NCBI RefSeq assembly: GCF_003086775.1
Contig: NZ_CP026001.1
Span: 1,266,407 to 1,330,406 of the forward strand
Length of the DNA stretch: 64,000 bases
Reading direction: 5' to 3'
From: Stenotrophomonas sp. ZAC14D1_NAIMI4_1
GTDB taxonomy: Bacteria; Pseudomonadota; Gammaproteobacteria; Xanthomonadales; Xanthomonadaceae
Shown here: one piece after another, positions 16,953 to 25,057 of the stretch
How the letters are laid out: every line of letters begins with the position of its first letter
How positions within the stretch are numbered: the first letter of the stretch is position 1
Notes under the pieces: model-generated
Seen by the model: only the letters and a program-made list of their open reading frames with translations
Told to the model about the DNA's origin: nothing
The model's database searches: none
Made by a program: the position numbers and the translations under genes

Positions 16953-17912
16953 ATGCACCGTCTCGCGGTGTCGCTTGCCCTCGCCCTGGCCGCTACGCCT
17001 TTTGCCGCGTCCTGCCAGGACACGTCCCCCGGGATCGAACTCCACGCCAGCTGCATCGACAATGCGCCGTGTCACTTCCTTGGCGGGGATATCCGCGTGG
17101 AACTGGAGCTGCGCAATGTCGGCAGCGAGGACGTGCGGGTGCCGGCCGAGTTCTACCGCCGGCGCGGGCCCAGCGTGAAGCTGGTGGACCGCCAGTCCGG
17201 CAAGGAAACGTCGCTGGCCAGCAACCCGCCCGACGCGCGCCTGCTGAAGTCACTGCAGACGCTGCGGCCGGGGCAGTCCTTCCGGTTCCCCTGGCGCATC
17301 CTGCCGACGGAGATCAGCCGTTTCGCCCCGCGCCCGATCGACGTGTCGGCGGTGTTCAGCGTCAACCTGACGCCGGGTGCGCGGGCTGGCCAGGCCCACA
17401 TCGCCAGCCGCGAACTGCGCATCACCGACCCGGCGGGCAGCACGCAGGCTTCGCTCATCGCGGTCCCGGGCGGCGCAACTGCCGGTGAGCCAGCTGGGAG
17501 TATCGTCCTCACCGCCCGTTGCATCGATAACCCGACCTGCCGTTTCACCGGCGAGGAGATCGTGGTGGAACTCGAACTTCGCAATGATGGCCAGCAAAGC
17601 GTGCAGCTGCCAATCCGCTACCTGCGCCGCATGGGGCCGCGAGCGCAGGTGACGGACAACCAGTCCGGCGCGTCGACCTGGCTGCGCACGCCACCCCGGG
17701 ATCGTTCCCTGATCGGCGAACTGGAGCCGCTCGCGCCGGGTGAGTCGATCCGGATGACCCGGTCGGTCATGCCGCACTTTCTGCAGGCGTTCGCGCAGCA
17801 CCCGGTCGACGTAAGCGTGGAGTTCTCGCTCAATCCCGCGCCACAGAATCCGCGCGAAGAAGGACACCACGTAAAGCGCCGCATCAGGATCACGCAGCAG
17901 CTCCAGCGATAG
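16953..17912 (+). CDS. Periplasmic two-domain paralogue of the preceding protein, candidate immunity protein
   Basis: This 319-residue protein has a signal peptide (LAVSLALALAATPFAAS) that may be a lipoprotein signal, since Cys follows AAS at the cut site. It carries two tandem copies of the domain found in the preceding gene. Copy one (about 25-155) has CIDNAPCHFLGGDIRVELELRN and GPSVKLVDRQSGK. Copy two (about 180-310) has CIDNPTCRFTGEEIVVELELRN and GPRAQVTDNQSGA. The start at 16953 follows CCAGGAGATCAC; the frame is open to 16887 but without hydrophobic sequence. With the preceding gene there are three copies of this domain, which points to local duplication. Function as immunity is inferred from position and export. 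Confidence 0.76.
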   Translation: MHRLAVSLALALAATPFAASCQDTSPGIELHASCIDNAPCHFLGGDIRVELELRNVGSEDVRVPAEFYRRRGPSVKLVDRQSGKETSLASNPPDARLLKSLQTLRPGQSFRFPWRILPTEISRFAPRPIDVSAVFSVNLTPGARAGQAHIASRELRITDPAGSTQASLIAVPGGATAGEPAGSIVLTARCIDNPTCRFTGEEIVVELELRNDGQQSVQLPIRYLRRMGPRAQVTDNQSGASTWLRTPPRDRSLIGELEPLAPGESIRMTRSVMPHFLQAFAQHPVDVSVEFSLNPAPQNPREEGHHVKRRIRITQQLQR

Positions 17913-17929
17913 CGTCAGCTGGCCAGGCG

Positions 17930-18376
17930 TCAGCCCAGTTCAAGGATCTCGTCACCGGCCTCGTCAACCTCGCCGGTGGGTCGCCAGCCCAGGTAGCGAT
18001 AGAAACCGTGCGAGCGGGACCGCGGATCAGCCGAGCAGGCGAGGAACAGGCGCGAATGCCCGGCCGCATGGGCAAGCTCGACCACCTCCTGCAACAGCCG
18101 CTTGCCGATGCCGCGGTTCTCGTAGTCCGGTAGCAGGGCCAGCACCAGCACTTCACCACTGTCGCGGTCGGCGAAGCCGTAGCCGACCACGGTGCCGTCG
18201 TCTTCGGCGATGCGGCCGATGAAGTCACCCTCGGCGATGCCCGCGGCCCAGCTGTCCACGGTGATGCCCAGTTCGGCCAGCTGTGCGGCGCTGAAGGCGT
18301 TCTCGCGGGTGCGCCCGCGCAGGTCGATGCAGGCGGCCGCATCATCGGGTCGTGCAGGGCGGTAGTGGATCGGCAT
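17930..18376 (-). CDS. GNAT-family N-acetyltransferase
   Basis: This 148-residue protein has the GNAT core: the acetyl-CoA binding block VLALLPDYENRGIGKRLLQEVVELA, where RGIG fits the R/QxxGxG/A loop, and the late strand-turn SHGFYRYLGWRP. It would transfer an acetyl group from acetyl-CoA to an amine, with unknown substrate. The start at 18376 has AAGGAG 6 bases upstream; an open upstream extension of 29 codons is not supported. It converges on the immunity-like gene at 17912. Confidence 0.85.
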   Translation of the reverse strand: MPIHYRPARPDDAAACIDLRGRTRENAFSAAQLAELGITVDSWAAGIAEGDFIGRIAEDDGTVVGYGFADRDSGEVLVLALLPDYENRGIGKRLLQEVVELAHAAGHSRLFLACSADPRSRSHGFYRYLGWRPTGEVDEAGDEILELG

Positions 18377-18419
18377 CCGTGCTCCTTCGGTGGCGCCGGG
18401 CGATGCCGGGCGCGGGTAT

Positions 18420-19004
18420 TCAATCACTGCCAATGGTGAAGTATTCCGCGGCGAAATAGCCAATCTGGTAGGCCAGTGCCACCCCGGCCAGCACCATCTG
18501 TGCGCGCGCCGTGCGCAGGTTCCAGCCCAGCACGCAGACCACCAGCATCAGCGCCGTGTGCAGCGGATAGGCCTCGCCCAGCAGCCGCCAGCGACTCTGC
18601 CCCTTGATCGCGGTATCCACAAGATCCAAAAGCGACAGCGTGGCGATCACGCTGAAGATCCAGCGCCGGCGGTGCATGAGGTAGGTGCCGTAGCTGCCGT
18701 ATTCGCGCAGGTCATCGGGAAACAGCAGGGCGCACAGCAGGAACCAGGTGGCGCTGTAGCCGATCACGAACAGGTAGGTCTCGAACGTCCAGCGGTGCAC
18801 CTCGATCAGGCGGAATTCCCACCACCAGAAGGTGACCAGCGAAACCAGCGTCCACGCGACCCAGCACAGGTGCAGGGCAGAGCAGCCGCGCCGCTGCGGG
18901 TGCTCGATGATCTGCGCAAGGCCCTTCAGCAGCGTGGTGATCGACAGGCCCAGGATGATGCCCATCACCACGCGGATATGCAGGAATACCGGTTCGGTCT
19001 GCAT
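18420..19004 (-). CDS. Integral membrane protein of unknown function
   Basis: This 194-residue protein has about five hydrophobic segments: VVMGIILGLSITTLLKGLA, LHLCWVAWTLVSLVTFWWW, YLFVIGYSATWFLLCALLF, WIFSVIATLSLLDLV and TALMLVVCVLGW. Tryptophan is plentiful. The start at 19004 (ATG) is preferred over the GTG at 19005-19007, since AGGGAG sits 7 bases before the ATG. I do not recognise a family. It precedes the acetyltransferase gene by 43 bases on the same strand and may share its transcript. Confidence 0.7.
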   Translation of the reverse strand: MQTEPVFLHIRVVMGIILGLSITTLLKGLAQIIEHPQRRGCSALHLCWVAWTLVSLVTFWWWEFRLIEVHRWTFETYLFVIGYSATWFLLCALLFPDDLREYGSYGTYLMHRRRWIFSVIATLSLLDLVDTAIKGQSRWRLLGEAYPLHTALMLVVCVLGWNLRTARAQMVLAGVALAYQIGYFAAEYFTIGSD

Positions 19005-19069
19005 CACCCAGCTCCCTCGTCGGTTGCGGTGATGCTGGCACAGAAACGGGTCTCACGGGATCCGGCCCC

Positions 19070-19090
19070 GTGCCGACCAACGGTCGGCAC
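19070..19090. repeat. Single palindromic repeat, GACCGTTGGTC class
   Basis: GTGCCGACCAACGGTCGGCAC is a perfect 21-base palindrome around one central base and is followed by CCCACC. It lies between the membrane protein gene and argP. Confidence 0.78.
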
Positions 19091-19127
19091 CCACCAGCAG
19101 CAGTACCCAGGGCGGCAGCCCCCCGCG

Positions 19128-20033
19128 TCACCGCTTGCGTCGGACCAGCGTGCTCGATGCCTCCAGCACCGCCTGGGTCAGCAGGGCCATCGTCTGCACA
19201 TCGCCCTTCCAGTGCTGCCAGTACAGCGGCACGTCCTCCCACGCGCGCTGCCGCACATAGACCAGGCGCCCGGCATCCAGGTGGCGCTTGACCAGCGGCA
19301 GCGGGTTCATCGTCCAGCCCAGCCCGCCCAAGTTGGCCTGTACGAAGGCCCGGGTGGATGGAATCCACCACGTCGGCGCCGTGCTGGGCAGCTCATCGCC
19401 AGCCATCCGGCGGGCGAAGCGTGACTGCATGTCGTCCTTGCGGTTGAACACCAGCACCGGGGCCTGCGCCAGCGCCTGCGCGGTCACGCCCTTGGCGAAA
19501 TGGCGCTCGCGGAACTCCGGCGTGCAGGTGGCCGCATAGCGGATGCTGCCCAGCGCATGGATCTGGCAGCCCTGCACCGGCTCGTCCAGCGTGGTCACTG
19601 CGCCCAGCACCGTGCCCTGGCGCAGCAGCTCCACCGTGTGGTCCTGGTCCTCCACGCGCAGGTCGAGGGTGGTGCCGGTGCGCTGCGCGAACTGCTGCGC
19701 CGCCTGCGGGAACCAGGTTTCCAGGCTGTCGTGGTTCACCGCCACCGGGATGCTGGCCTGCGGCAGGTCCTCGTCGGCCAGGCCCATGCGGTGCAGGGCG
19801 TCGTGCTCCAGCAGCGCGGTCTGTTCAGCCAGCTGCACCAGCAGCTGACCCTCGGCGGTGGCGGTGGCCGGCGTGCCGCGCTTCACCAGCAGGCGGCCGA
19901 TCCGGTCCTCCAGCGCTTTCACCCGCTGCGAGATGGCCGATGGGGTGACATTGAGCGACTGCGCGGCGCGGTCGAAGCTGCCTTCGCGGATGACCGCGGC
20001 CAGGGCCCGCAGCTGGGCATGGTCGATGCGCAT
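19128..20033 (-). CDS. argP: LysR-family regulator ArgP/LysG type
   Basis: This 301-residue LysR-type regulator has the N-terminal helix-turn-helix DHAQLRALAAVIREGSFDRAAQSLNVTPSAISQRVKALEDRIGRLLVKRG, very close to ArgP/IciA/LysG proteins. An effector-binding domain follows. The family activates basic amino acid exporters in response to lysine or arginine. It is divergent from the LysE/ArgO exporter gene with a 137-base gap, a classic pair. The start at 20033 gives the conserved N terminus MRIDHAQLRAL. A CTAA-N7-TTAG site lies 15 bases upstream. Confidence 0.88.
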   Translation of the reverse strand: MRIDHAQLRALAAVIREGSFDRAAQSLNVTPSAISQRVKALEDRIGRLLVKRGTPATATAEGQLLVQLAEQTALLEHDALHRMGLADEDLPQASIPVAVNHDSLETWFPQAAQQFAQRTGTTLDLRVEDQDHTVELLRQGTVLGAVTTLDEPVQGCQIHALGSIRYAATCTPEFRERHFAKGVTAQALAQAPVLVFNRKDDMQSRFARRMAGDELPSTAPTWWIPSTRAFVQANLGGLGWTMNPLPLVKRHLDAGRLVYVRQRAWEDVPLYWQHWKGDVQTMALLTQAVLEASSTLVRRKR

Positions 20034-20047
20034 CGAATTAAGCTCCG

Positions 20048-20062
20048 CTAATGTTGGTTTAG
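20048..20062. promoter_or_regulatory. Candidate LysR-type box between argP and argO
   Basis: CTAATGTTGGTTTAG has inverted arms CTAA and TTAG seven bases apart, which fits the T-N11-A pattern of LysR binding sites. The surrounding 50 bases are clearly richer in A and T than the rest. It lies close to the argP start, a position fit for autoregulation and activation of the divergent exporter. Confidence 0.45.
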
Positions 20063-20170
20063 TAAGTTTAGCTCGTCTTTTAAATGTTGCGGCGCGACAA
20101 TGGCGCCCGTTCCGGTGCTGTCCGCCTCCGCGAGGCACCGTCCCCCCAGCAAGACAAGGCAGTGAATCCC

Positions 20171-20806
20171 ATGTTCTCGGTCATCTCCGCCAGCACCGGC
20201 CTCGGTGCCTGGTTCTCTGGTGCAGCTACCGGCGTCGGCCTGTTCGCCGTGGTTGGTGCCCAGAGCGCCTTCATCCTGCGCCAGGGCATCCTGCGCAAGC
20301 ACATCGTGCCGGTGGTCGCCACCTGTGCGGCCATCGATGCGATCTTCATCTTCGCCAGCGTGGCCGGCCTGCGCACGCTTACCTCGGCGCTGCCGTGGCT
20401 GACCAGCGCCGTGCTGTGGACCGGCGTGGCCTTCCTGGCCTGGTATGCGGTCAAGTCCGCGCGCCGTGCCTTCGCCGGTGGTGGTGGCATGGGCGAGGCC
20501 GACAGTGACGACGGCAGCCGCCGCGCGGTGCTGCTGGCCGCGGTCGGCTTCTCGCTCATCAACCCGCATTTCTGGCTGGACATGATGGTGATCGGCTCGA
20601 TTGCCGAGAACTTCGGCAATGCGCGCATGGCGTTCGCCGCCGGCGTGGTCACCGCCAGCTGCCTGTGGCTGACCGCGCAGGGCCTGGGTGCCCGCCTGCT
20701 GGCACCGCTGTTCACCAAGCCCAGCACCTGGCGCGTGCTTGACGGCACCATCGCCGTCATCCTCAGCATCCTGGCCCTCACCCTGGCGGTGCGCGGGGTC
20801 CACTGA
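20171..20806 (+). CDS. argO: LysE/ArgO-family basic amino acid exporter
   Basis: This 211-residue membrane protein has about six helices and the family motif VGAQSAFILRQGILRKH near residues 28-44, plus the late block AAVGFSLINPHFWLDMMV. LysE/ArgO proteins export lysine or arginine and protect against excess from peptide breakdown. This fits the many peptidases and peptide transporters nearby. The gene is controlled most likely by the divergent ArgP. It is followed by a strong terminator at 20865. Confidence 0.88.
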   Translation: MFSVISASTGLGAWFSGAATGVGLFAVVGAQSAFILRQGILRKHIVPVVATCAAIDAIFIFASVAGLRTLTSALPWLTSAVLWTGVAFLAWYAVKSARRAFAGGGGMGEADSDDGSRRAVLLAAVGFSLINPHFWLDMMVIGSIAENFGNARMAFAAGVVTASCLWLTAQGLGARLLAPLFTKPSTWRVLDGTIAVILSILALTLAVRGVH

Positions 20807-20864
20807 CCCCGGCGCAGGCCATCCCGAACCCCACGTCCTTACTCTCTCTCCAAGGTAGTGGCAG

Positions 20865-20896
20865 CGACGGCACCGGCAACGGTGCCGTCGTTTTTT
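20865..20896 (+). terminator. Rho-independent terminator after argO
   Basis: CGACGGCACC and GGTGCCGTCG form a perfect 10-base stem around GGCAAC and are followed by six T bases. It ends the exporter transcript before the S9 peptidase gene. Confidence 0.9.
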
Positions 20897-20989
20897 CTGC
20901 CGTTGCTGCACCGCCACTGGCGGCCGCGGCCGTCGCCTGCCTAGAATCGCGGAGGCTGGACAGGGTGTCCGGCAGCAACAGGGGGAAGG

Positions 20990-22978
20990 ATGCGCAGGAT
21001 GATGAGTGCCGCGCTGTTGTGCGCGGTGGCCGGTGGGGTATCGGCCGGTAGCGGCGGGGTGGACCTGGACCGGTACCTGAAGCAGGAATCGTTCACCGAT
21101 GTAAAGCTGTCACCCGGGGGTGACTATCTGGCCGCGACGGTGCCGCTGGAAGATGCGACCGCGCTGGTGATCCTGCGTACTTCCGACCGCAAGCCGGCAG
21201 GCGTGTTCCGGCCCCAGGCGAAGAACCATGCCTACAGCTTCGACTGGGTGAGCAACGACCGCGTGCTGGTCGGCCTGGCCGAAAAATGGGGCGCGCTGGA
21301 CCAGCCGCGGCCCACCGGCGAACTGTATGCGGTCAACGCCGATGGCAACCGCGGCGAGCTGCTGGTCGGCTACCGCGTGCAGGGCCGCGGCGCCGGCACG
21401 CGCATCCAGCCGAAGAAGGTCGAGGATGTCGCGGCCTTCCTCACCGACGATCTGCCCGGTGACGACCGCAATGTCCTCATCGCCGTGTGGCCGTTCTCCG
21501 ATGAGCCCTATACCCGTGTCGAGCGGCTGGACGTACAGACCGGGCAGCGCGTGCGCGTCTCCGGTTCGCCCGTGCGGCGTGCCGAATTCGCCACCGATGC
21601 GCAGGGCAACGTACGCTTCGCCCACGGCGCCGCATCGGACAACATCAGCAAGCTCTATTACCGCGCCAGCAATGGCGCGTCGTGGGAGCTGCTCAACGAT
21701 GAAGGCGTGACCCACCGGGTCGATACCCCGATCGGTTTTTCCGCCGATGGCACGCTGGCCTACCTGCAGGTGCAGCAGCCGCAGGGCCCCGATGCGATCG
21801 TCAGCTGGAACCCGCAGACCCGCGAGCGCGTGCAGGTGCTGCGCGACGAGCAGTTCGATCCTTCCCAGGTGATCTACCAGCCCGGCACCCGTGTCCCGGT
21901 CGGTGCCCTGATCCTGGGCGACACCCCGCGCACCCGTTTCTTTGACGAGCAGGGCCCGGACGCGCGGCAGTACCGCAGCCTGGAAGCCGCCTTCGGTGGT
22001 CCGGTGTTCATCACGTCCAGCACCCGCGATGGCAGCAAGGTGGTGGTCCAGACGTGGTCGGGCAGCATTCCGGGCGAGTTCTACCTGTACGACACCAAGG
22101 CGAAGAACGCCGAGTTCCTCATCAGCCGCAGTGAGTGGATCGACCCCAAGGCTGCCGCCAGCGTGCGTCCGTTCTCGCTGAAGTCGCGCGACGGGCTCAC
22201 CCTGCATGGCTTCCTGACCCTGCCGCACGGCAGTGACGGCCGCAACCTGCCGATGGTGGTGGTGCCACACGGCGGGCCGATCAGCGTCTTCGACGACGGC
22301 AGCTACGATCCGGAAACGCAGCTGCTGGCGGATGCCGGCTATGCCGTGCTGCAGGTCAACTTCCGCGGCTCGGGCAACCAGGGGCGCGCGTTCAAGCAAC
22401 TGGCGGCCGAGCAGTGGGGCAGGACCATGCAGGACGATGTGACCGACGCGACCCGCTGGGCCATCGCCGAAGGCATCGCCAACAAGGACCGCATCTGCAT
22501 CTACGGTGCCAGCTACGGCGGCTATGCGGCGCTGATGGGTCCCATCCGCGAGCCGGGGCTCTACCAGTGCGCGGCGGGCTACGTCGGCATCTACGACCTG
22601 CCACTGCGCTTCACCAAGGGCGCGGCGCAGTCGGCCGACTGGGGCATGACCTGGTTGCGCGACTGGATGGGTGATCCCAAGACACTTGGCGCCTATTCGC
22701 CAACGACGCTGGCCGCGCAGGTGAAGGTGCCGGTGTTCCTGGCCGCCGGCGGCGAAGACCAGAACGCCCCCATCGAGCACACCAAGCGCATGGAGGCGGC
22801 ACTGAAGAAGGTCGGTTCGCCGGTCGAGGCGCTGTACTACAGCACCGAAGGGCATGGCTTCTACCGCCCCGAGCACCGCCGCGAGTACTACACCCGCCTG
22901 CTGGCATTCCTGTCCAACAGCCTGGGCGGGGCCACCGCCAGTGCGGCCACGCCGACGGGCAGCGGCAAGGCTCCGTAA
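20990..22978 (+). CDS. Secreted S9-family serine peptidase (prolyl oligopeptidase fold), copy 1
   Basis: This 662-residue protein has a signal peptide (MMSAALLCAVAGGVSAGS), an N-terminal beta-propeller-like part and a C-terminal alpha/beta hydrolase domain. The catalytic serine is Ser508 in YGASYGGYAALMG; the likely Asp lies in AAGGEDQNAP and the His in STEGHGFY. Such enzymes cut short peptides, often after proline or at the N terminus, in the periplasm or outside. The ATG at 20990 sits directly after GGGGGAAGG, so the in-frame ATG at 20999 could also be used. A paralogue of the same length follows after a 70-base gap. Confidence 0.9.
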   Translation: MRRMMSAALLCAVAGGVSAGSGGVDLDRYLKQESFTDVKLSPGGDYLAATVPLEDATALVILRTSDRKPAGVFRPQAKNHAYSFDWVSNDRVLVGLAEKWGALDQPRPTGELYAVNADGNRGELLVGYRVQGRGAGTRIQPKKVEDVAAFLTDDLPGDDRNVLIAVWPFSDEPYTRVERLDVQTGQRVRVSGSPVRRAEFATDAQGNVRFAHGAASDNISKLYYRASNGASWELLNDEGVTHRVDTPIGFSADGTLAYLQVQQPQGPDAIVSWNPQTRERVQVLRDEQFDPSQVIYQPGTRVPVGALILGDTPRTRFFDEQGPDARQYRSLEAAFGGPVFITSSTRDGSKVVVQTWSGSIPGEFYLYDTKAKNAEFLISRSEWIDPKAAASVRPFSLKSRDGLTLHGFLTLPHGSDGRNLPMVVVPHGGPISVFDDGSYDPETQLLADAGYAVLQVNFRGSGNQGRAFKQLAAEQWGRTMQDDVTDATRWAIAEGIANKDRICIYGASYGGYAALMGPIREPGLYQCAAGYVGIYDLPLRFTKGAAQSADWGMTWLRDWMGDPKTLGAYSPTTLAAQVKVPVFLAAGGEDQNAPIEHTKRMEAALKKVGSPVEALYYSTEGHGFYRPEHRREYYTRLLAFLSNSLGGATASAATPTGSGKAP

Positions 22979-23048
22979 GTCCAACCGCGCACGCCGCGCG
23001 TGCGCTTCAGCATGCCGGGCAGCCACGGCTGCCCGGCCAGGGGACACC

Positions 23049-25037
23049 ATGAAACCTTCTTTCCTGCTGGCCGGGATGCTGGCGCTGTGTGGCGCCGGCC
23101 AGGCCCGTTCGGCCGAGCTCGCGCTGGACGACTACCTGCGCCGCGCCGAGTTCAATGACATCCAGCTCTCGCCCACCGGCGAGTACCTGGCGATGACCCT
23201 GCCGCTGGAAGATGCGACCGCCGTCGCCATCCTGCGCACCAGCACCATGGAACTGGTCGGCAACTTCCGGCCGCCGCGCAACAACCACGCCGACAGCGTC
23301 GACTGGGTCAGTGACAACCGCCTGCTGATCGGCCTGGCCGAGAAGTGGGGCGCGCTGGACGCGCCGCGGCCCACCGGCGAGCTGTATGCCATGGATGCCA
23401 ACGGCAAGCGCGGTGACCTGCTGGTCGGCTATCGCGCACGCCCGGACGAGCCGGGCCTGGTCAGCGGCCGCAGGGTGGAGCCGGTGGCGGCCTTCCTCGC
23501 CGACCCGCTGCAGGGCGATGACCGCAACGTGCTGATCTCGCTGTGGCCGTTTGCCAATGACACCAGTGCACGGCTGGAACGGTTGGATGTGGTCACCGGC
23601 CGCCGCGTGCTGGTCTCGCGCTCGCCGGTGCAGCGGGCCACGTTCACCACCGACAACGCGGGCGTGCTGCGCTTTGCCCGTGGCGCTGGCGAAGACAACG
23701 TCAACAAGCTGTATTACCGCCAGGATGACGGCCGCTGGACGCTGCTCAACGATGAAGACAGCAGCTACCGCATCGAACGTCCCATCGGTTTTTCCGCCGA
23801 CAACCAGCTGGCCTACCTGGTGGTGCAGCAGGCCAGCGGGCCCGATGTGGTGGTCAGCTGGAACCCGCAGACCAACGAGCGCCGCACCCTGCTGCAGGAT
23901 GCAGCGGTCGATCCGACCTACATCATCCACCAGCCGGGCACGCGGGTGCCGGTCGGTGTGCAGTTCGTGGGTGCGGCGCCGCGCAGCGCGTTCTTCGACG
24001 AGCAGTCGCCCACCGCGCGCATCCAGCGCATGCTGGAAAAAGCCTTCCCTGGTCACGTGGTCAGCCTGTTGTCGGCCACCCGTGACAATGCGCGCATCCT
24101 GGTCAAGGTCGACTCGGGACACAATCCCGGTGACTGGTTCCTGTTCAATACGGCCACCCGCGAAGCGGCGTTCCTGACCGCGCGCAACCGCTGGTTCGAC
24201 CGCGACGGCGGTGCCAGCGTGCGTCCTGTCACCCTGGCCGCACGCGATGGCATGCCGTTGCACGGCTTCCTTACCGTGCCCCACGGCAGCGATGGCCGCG
24301 GGCTGCCGATGGTGGTGAAGCCGCATGGAGGCCCCATCGGCGAGTTCGACGACGGCAGCTTCGAGCGCGACAACCAGTTGCTGGCGGCGGCCGGCTATGC
24401 GGTGCTGCAGGTCAACTTCCGGGGGTCGGGCAATCATGGCCGCGCGCACACCCAGGCCGCCGCGAAACAGTGGGGCCGCGCCATGCAGGACGATGTCACC
24501 GATGCCACGCGCTGGGCCATCGCCGAAGGCATCGCCGATGCACGGCGCATCTGCATCTACGGCGCCAGCTACGGCGCGTACTCCGCACTGATGGGTGTCG
24601 CCCGCGAGCCGGCGCTGTACCGCTGCGCGGCCGGCTATGTGGGCGTGTACGACCTGCCGCTGATGTTCAAGCGCGGCGATGTGCAGGACCGCACGTCGGG
24701 CGTGAACTACCTGCGCGACTGGCTGGGCGAGCCGGCAACGCTGGCGGAGGTTTCGCCGGTGAACCTGGCGGCCCGGATCAAGGTGCCGGTGCTGCTGGCG
24801 GCGGGGCGCGAAGACCAGCGTGCGCCGGTGCAGCACACCGAGCGCATGGAAGCGGCGTTGAAGCAGGCCGGGGTGCCGGTGGAAGCGGCCTACTACGCGC
24901 GCGAAGGGCACGGCCTGTACGGCGAGGCCAACCGGCGCGACTACTACACCCGGCTGCTGGCGTTCCTCGCACGCAGCCTGGGCGGCGCCACCGCCGCAAC
25001 AGCACCTGCAGCGGCGGGCAAGGCCAAGGCGCCCTGA
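23049..25037 (+). CDS. Secreted S9-family serine peptidase, copy 2 (tandem paralogue)
   Basis: This protein is also 662 residues long and is colinear with the upstream copy along its whole length (DDYLRRAEFNDIQLSPTGEYLAM against DRYLKQESFTDVKLSPGGDYLAA). It has a signal peptide (MKPSFLLAGMLALCGAGQARS). The catalytic Ser507 lies in YGASYGAYSALMG, with Asp in AAGREDQRAP and His in AREGHGLY. The change from GGYAA to GAYSA next to the nucleophile hints at a different substrate range. The pair clearly arose by gene duplication. It converges on a POT peptide transporter gene 20 bases away. Confidence 0.9.
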   Translation: MKPSFLLAGMLALCGAGQARSAELALDDYLRRAEFNDIQLSPTGEYLAMTLPLEDATAVAILRTSTMELVGNFRPPRNNHADSVDWVSDNRLLIGLAEKWGALDAPRPTGELYAMDANGKRGDLLVGYRARPDEPGLVSGRRVEPVAAFLADPLQGDDRNVLISLWPFANDTSARLERLDVVTGRRVLVSRSPVQRATFTTDNAGVLRFARGAGEDNVNKLYYRQDDGRWTLLNDEDSSYRIERPIGFSADNQLAYLVVQQASGPDVVVSWNPQTNERRTLLQDAAVDPTYIIHQPGTRVPVGVQFVGAAPRSAFFDEQSPTARIQRMLEKAFPGHVVSLLSATRDNARILVKVDSGHNPGDWFLFNTATREAAFLTARNRWFDRDGGASVRPVTLAARDGMPLHGFLTVPHGSDGRGLPMVVKPHGGPIGEFDDGSFERDNQLLAAAGYAVLQVNFRGSGNHGRAHTQAAAKQWGRAMQDDVTDATRWAIAEGIADARRICIYGASYGAYSALMGVAREPALYRCAAGYVGVYDLPLMFKRGDVQDRTSGVNYLRDWLGEPATLAEVSPVNLAARIKVPVLLAAGREDQRAPVQHTERMEAALKQAGVPVEAAYYAREGHGLYGEANRRDYYTRLLAFLARSLGGATAATAPAAAGKAKAP

Positions 25038-25057
25038 GCGGGCGCCGGTGCACGGGG

